A program made the position numbers and the translations under genes. This document shows positions 63,710 through 64,000 of a DNA stretch of 64,000 bases, in pieces. Below the pieces are notes generated by a model. That model saw nothing but the letters and a program-made list of their open reading frames with translations, searched no databases and was not told where the DNA came from. Positions within the stretch are counted from its first letter, which is position 1. Each line of letters begins with the position of its first letter. Origin of the DNA: Arcobacter cloacae (GTDB taxonomy: Bacteria; Campylobacterota; Campylobacteria; Campylobacterales; Arcobacteraceae); assembly GCF_013201935.1 (NCBI RefSeq), contig NZ_CP053833.1:1860001-1924000 (forward strand), given 5' to 3'.

Positions 63710-64000
63710 CTCCTAATGTTTGAATTCTCTCACCAAGTAAATTTGTTAATCCACTATCACTCTCATCTTTATATTTGAATTTAGCTAGTACCATGTCATC
63801 ACCTTTTAAGATGATTACATAAGCTAAAATCATTCCAATGAAATAAACAAATATATCTGCAAATCCTCTAATTACACTTTGTGTAACAGTTGAAGTTGCA
63901 ATGCTAGAATCTTCATATAACGAATTGGATAAATTTAACATTGATTGAATAACATCAAATAAAAGGGAATAAAGTGCAATAAGTATCTCGTAGCTAACTA
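63696..64000 (-). CDS. Small membrane protein, probably continuing past the right edge
   Basis: An ATG at 63941 would give 81 residues, but the same frame is open back to the window edge with protein-like sequence (VSYEILIALYSLLFDVIQS), so the true start may lie outside. One clear transmembrane helix (FADIFVYFIGMILAYVIILK) is followed by a charged tail ending LLGERIQTLGGARI. No family recognised; the tail resembles nothing I can name. Confidence 0.5.
   Translation of the reverse strand, partial: VSYEILIALYSLLFDVIQSMLNLSNSLYEDSSIATSTVTQSVIRGFADIFVYFIGMILAYVIILKGDDMVLAKFKYKDESDSGLTNLLGERIQTLGGARI

Larger units (their letters stand above)
45420..64000. mobile_element. Genomic island integrated at ssrA (left end; right end outside the window)
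   Basis: Everything downstream of ssrA is accessory in character: integrase, a RiPP/TIR operon, many membrane proteins without recognisable families, a helix-turn-helix-like protein, a HUH-type gene split by an IS21 element, and a pentapeptide-repeat protein. No housekeeping gene is recognised after 45419. Base composition is even more A+T rich than the core. It looks like an integrative mobilisable element, but no full conjugation set is visible. Confidence 0.75.

Overview
The window is very A+T rich and reads as a marine, salt-adapted member of the Campylobacterota, most likely Arcobacteraceae. Evidence: a tmRNA with tag ANNTNYAPAYAKAA (close, from memory, to Helicobacter and Campylobacter tags); Csd6- and Csd3-type helical-shape peptidoglycan hydrolases; the carboxynorspermidine polyamine route; Cts-like secretion/transformation genes; several chemoreceptors with near-identical signalling domains; and a complete hydroxyectoine operon. 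Species cannot be fixed from sequence alone.

Core chromosome (1-45000). 1-4500 holds three chemoreceptors (dCache, four-helix-bundle and soluble PAS types). 4600-11500 runs forward: a periplasmic glutathione peroxidase, a PnuC-type vitamin transporter overlapping a small-molecule kinase, a haem-sensing diguanylate cyclase, uvrC, alr and a Sel1-repeat protein. 11500-21100 runs in reverse: a NudL-like Nudix hydrolase with bioA, a hybrid sensor kinase carrying two periplasmic binding-protein domains, purH, purL and csd6. csd3 and a MerR regulator run forward, then ectA-ectB-ectC-ectD-ask (hydroxyectoine). Reverse again: folE, corA, four type II secretion/Cts-like genes, era, comM-like, def, clpP and tig, with a forward zinc-ribbon gene and a forward BatA/B-like VWA-TPR gene between. 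A five-gene reverse operon (carboxynorspermidine dehydrogenase, rubredoxin, nspC, two PPK2 kinases) ends the core.

Accessory island (45420-64000 and beyond). A P4-type tyrosine integrase lies just downstream of ssrA, so the tmRNA 3' end is the probable attachment site. The second attachment copy is not visible, so the island probably continues past the window. Inside it, 46944-54089 is one tightly overlapping reverse operon: a small membrane protein, a 1049-residue TPR protein, an MvdC/MvdD-type ATP-grasp ligase, a membrane protein, four tandem small peptides of 59-69 residues, and a TIR-TPR-SEC-C protein. The four peptides share a KP[FY]LSx[FY]E leader and eight core repeats of G-x3-T-x-[TS]-x-E-x2-D-x-[DN]. 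This is the architecture of a graspetide (omega-ester RiPP) cluster. It is the main discovery here, with an unusual core motif and an unusual partner, a TIR protein with an apparent catalytic glutamate.

Downstream are membrane proteins of unknown function, a small helix-turn-helix-like protein divergent from a HUH-like relaxase/Rep gene, and an intact IS21-family element (57703-60238) that splits that gene. Removing the element and one copy of its 6-bp target duplication restores a single 546-codon frame. The window ends with a pentapeptide-repeat membrane protein and small membrane genes of unknown role. Across the window several starts differ from the longest open frame (csd6, corA, nspC, one ppk2, precursor P1). 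Two short genes under 60 codons, rubredoxin and precursor P3, are easily missed.
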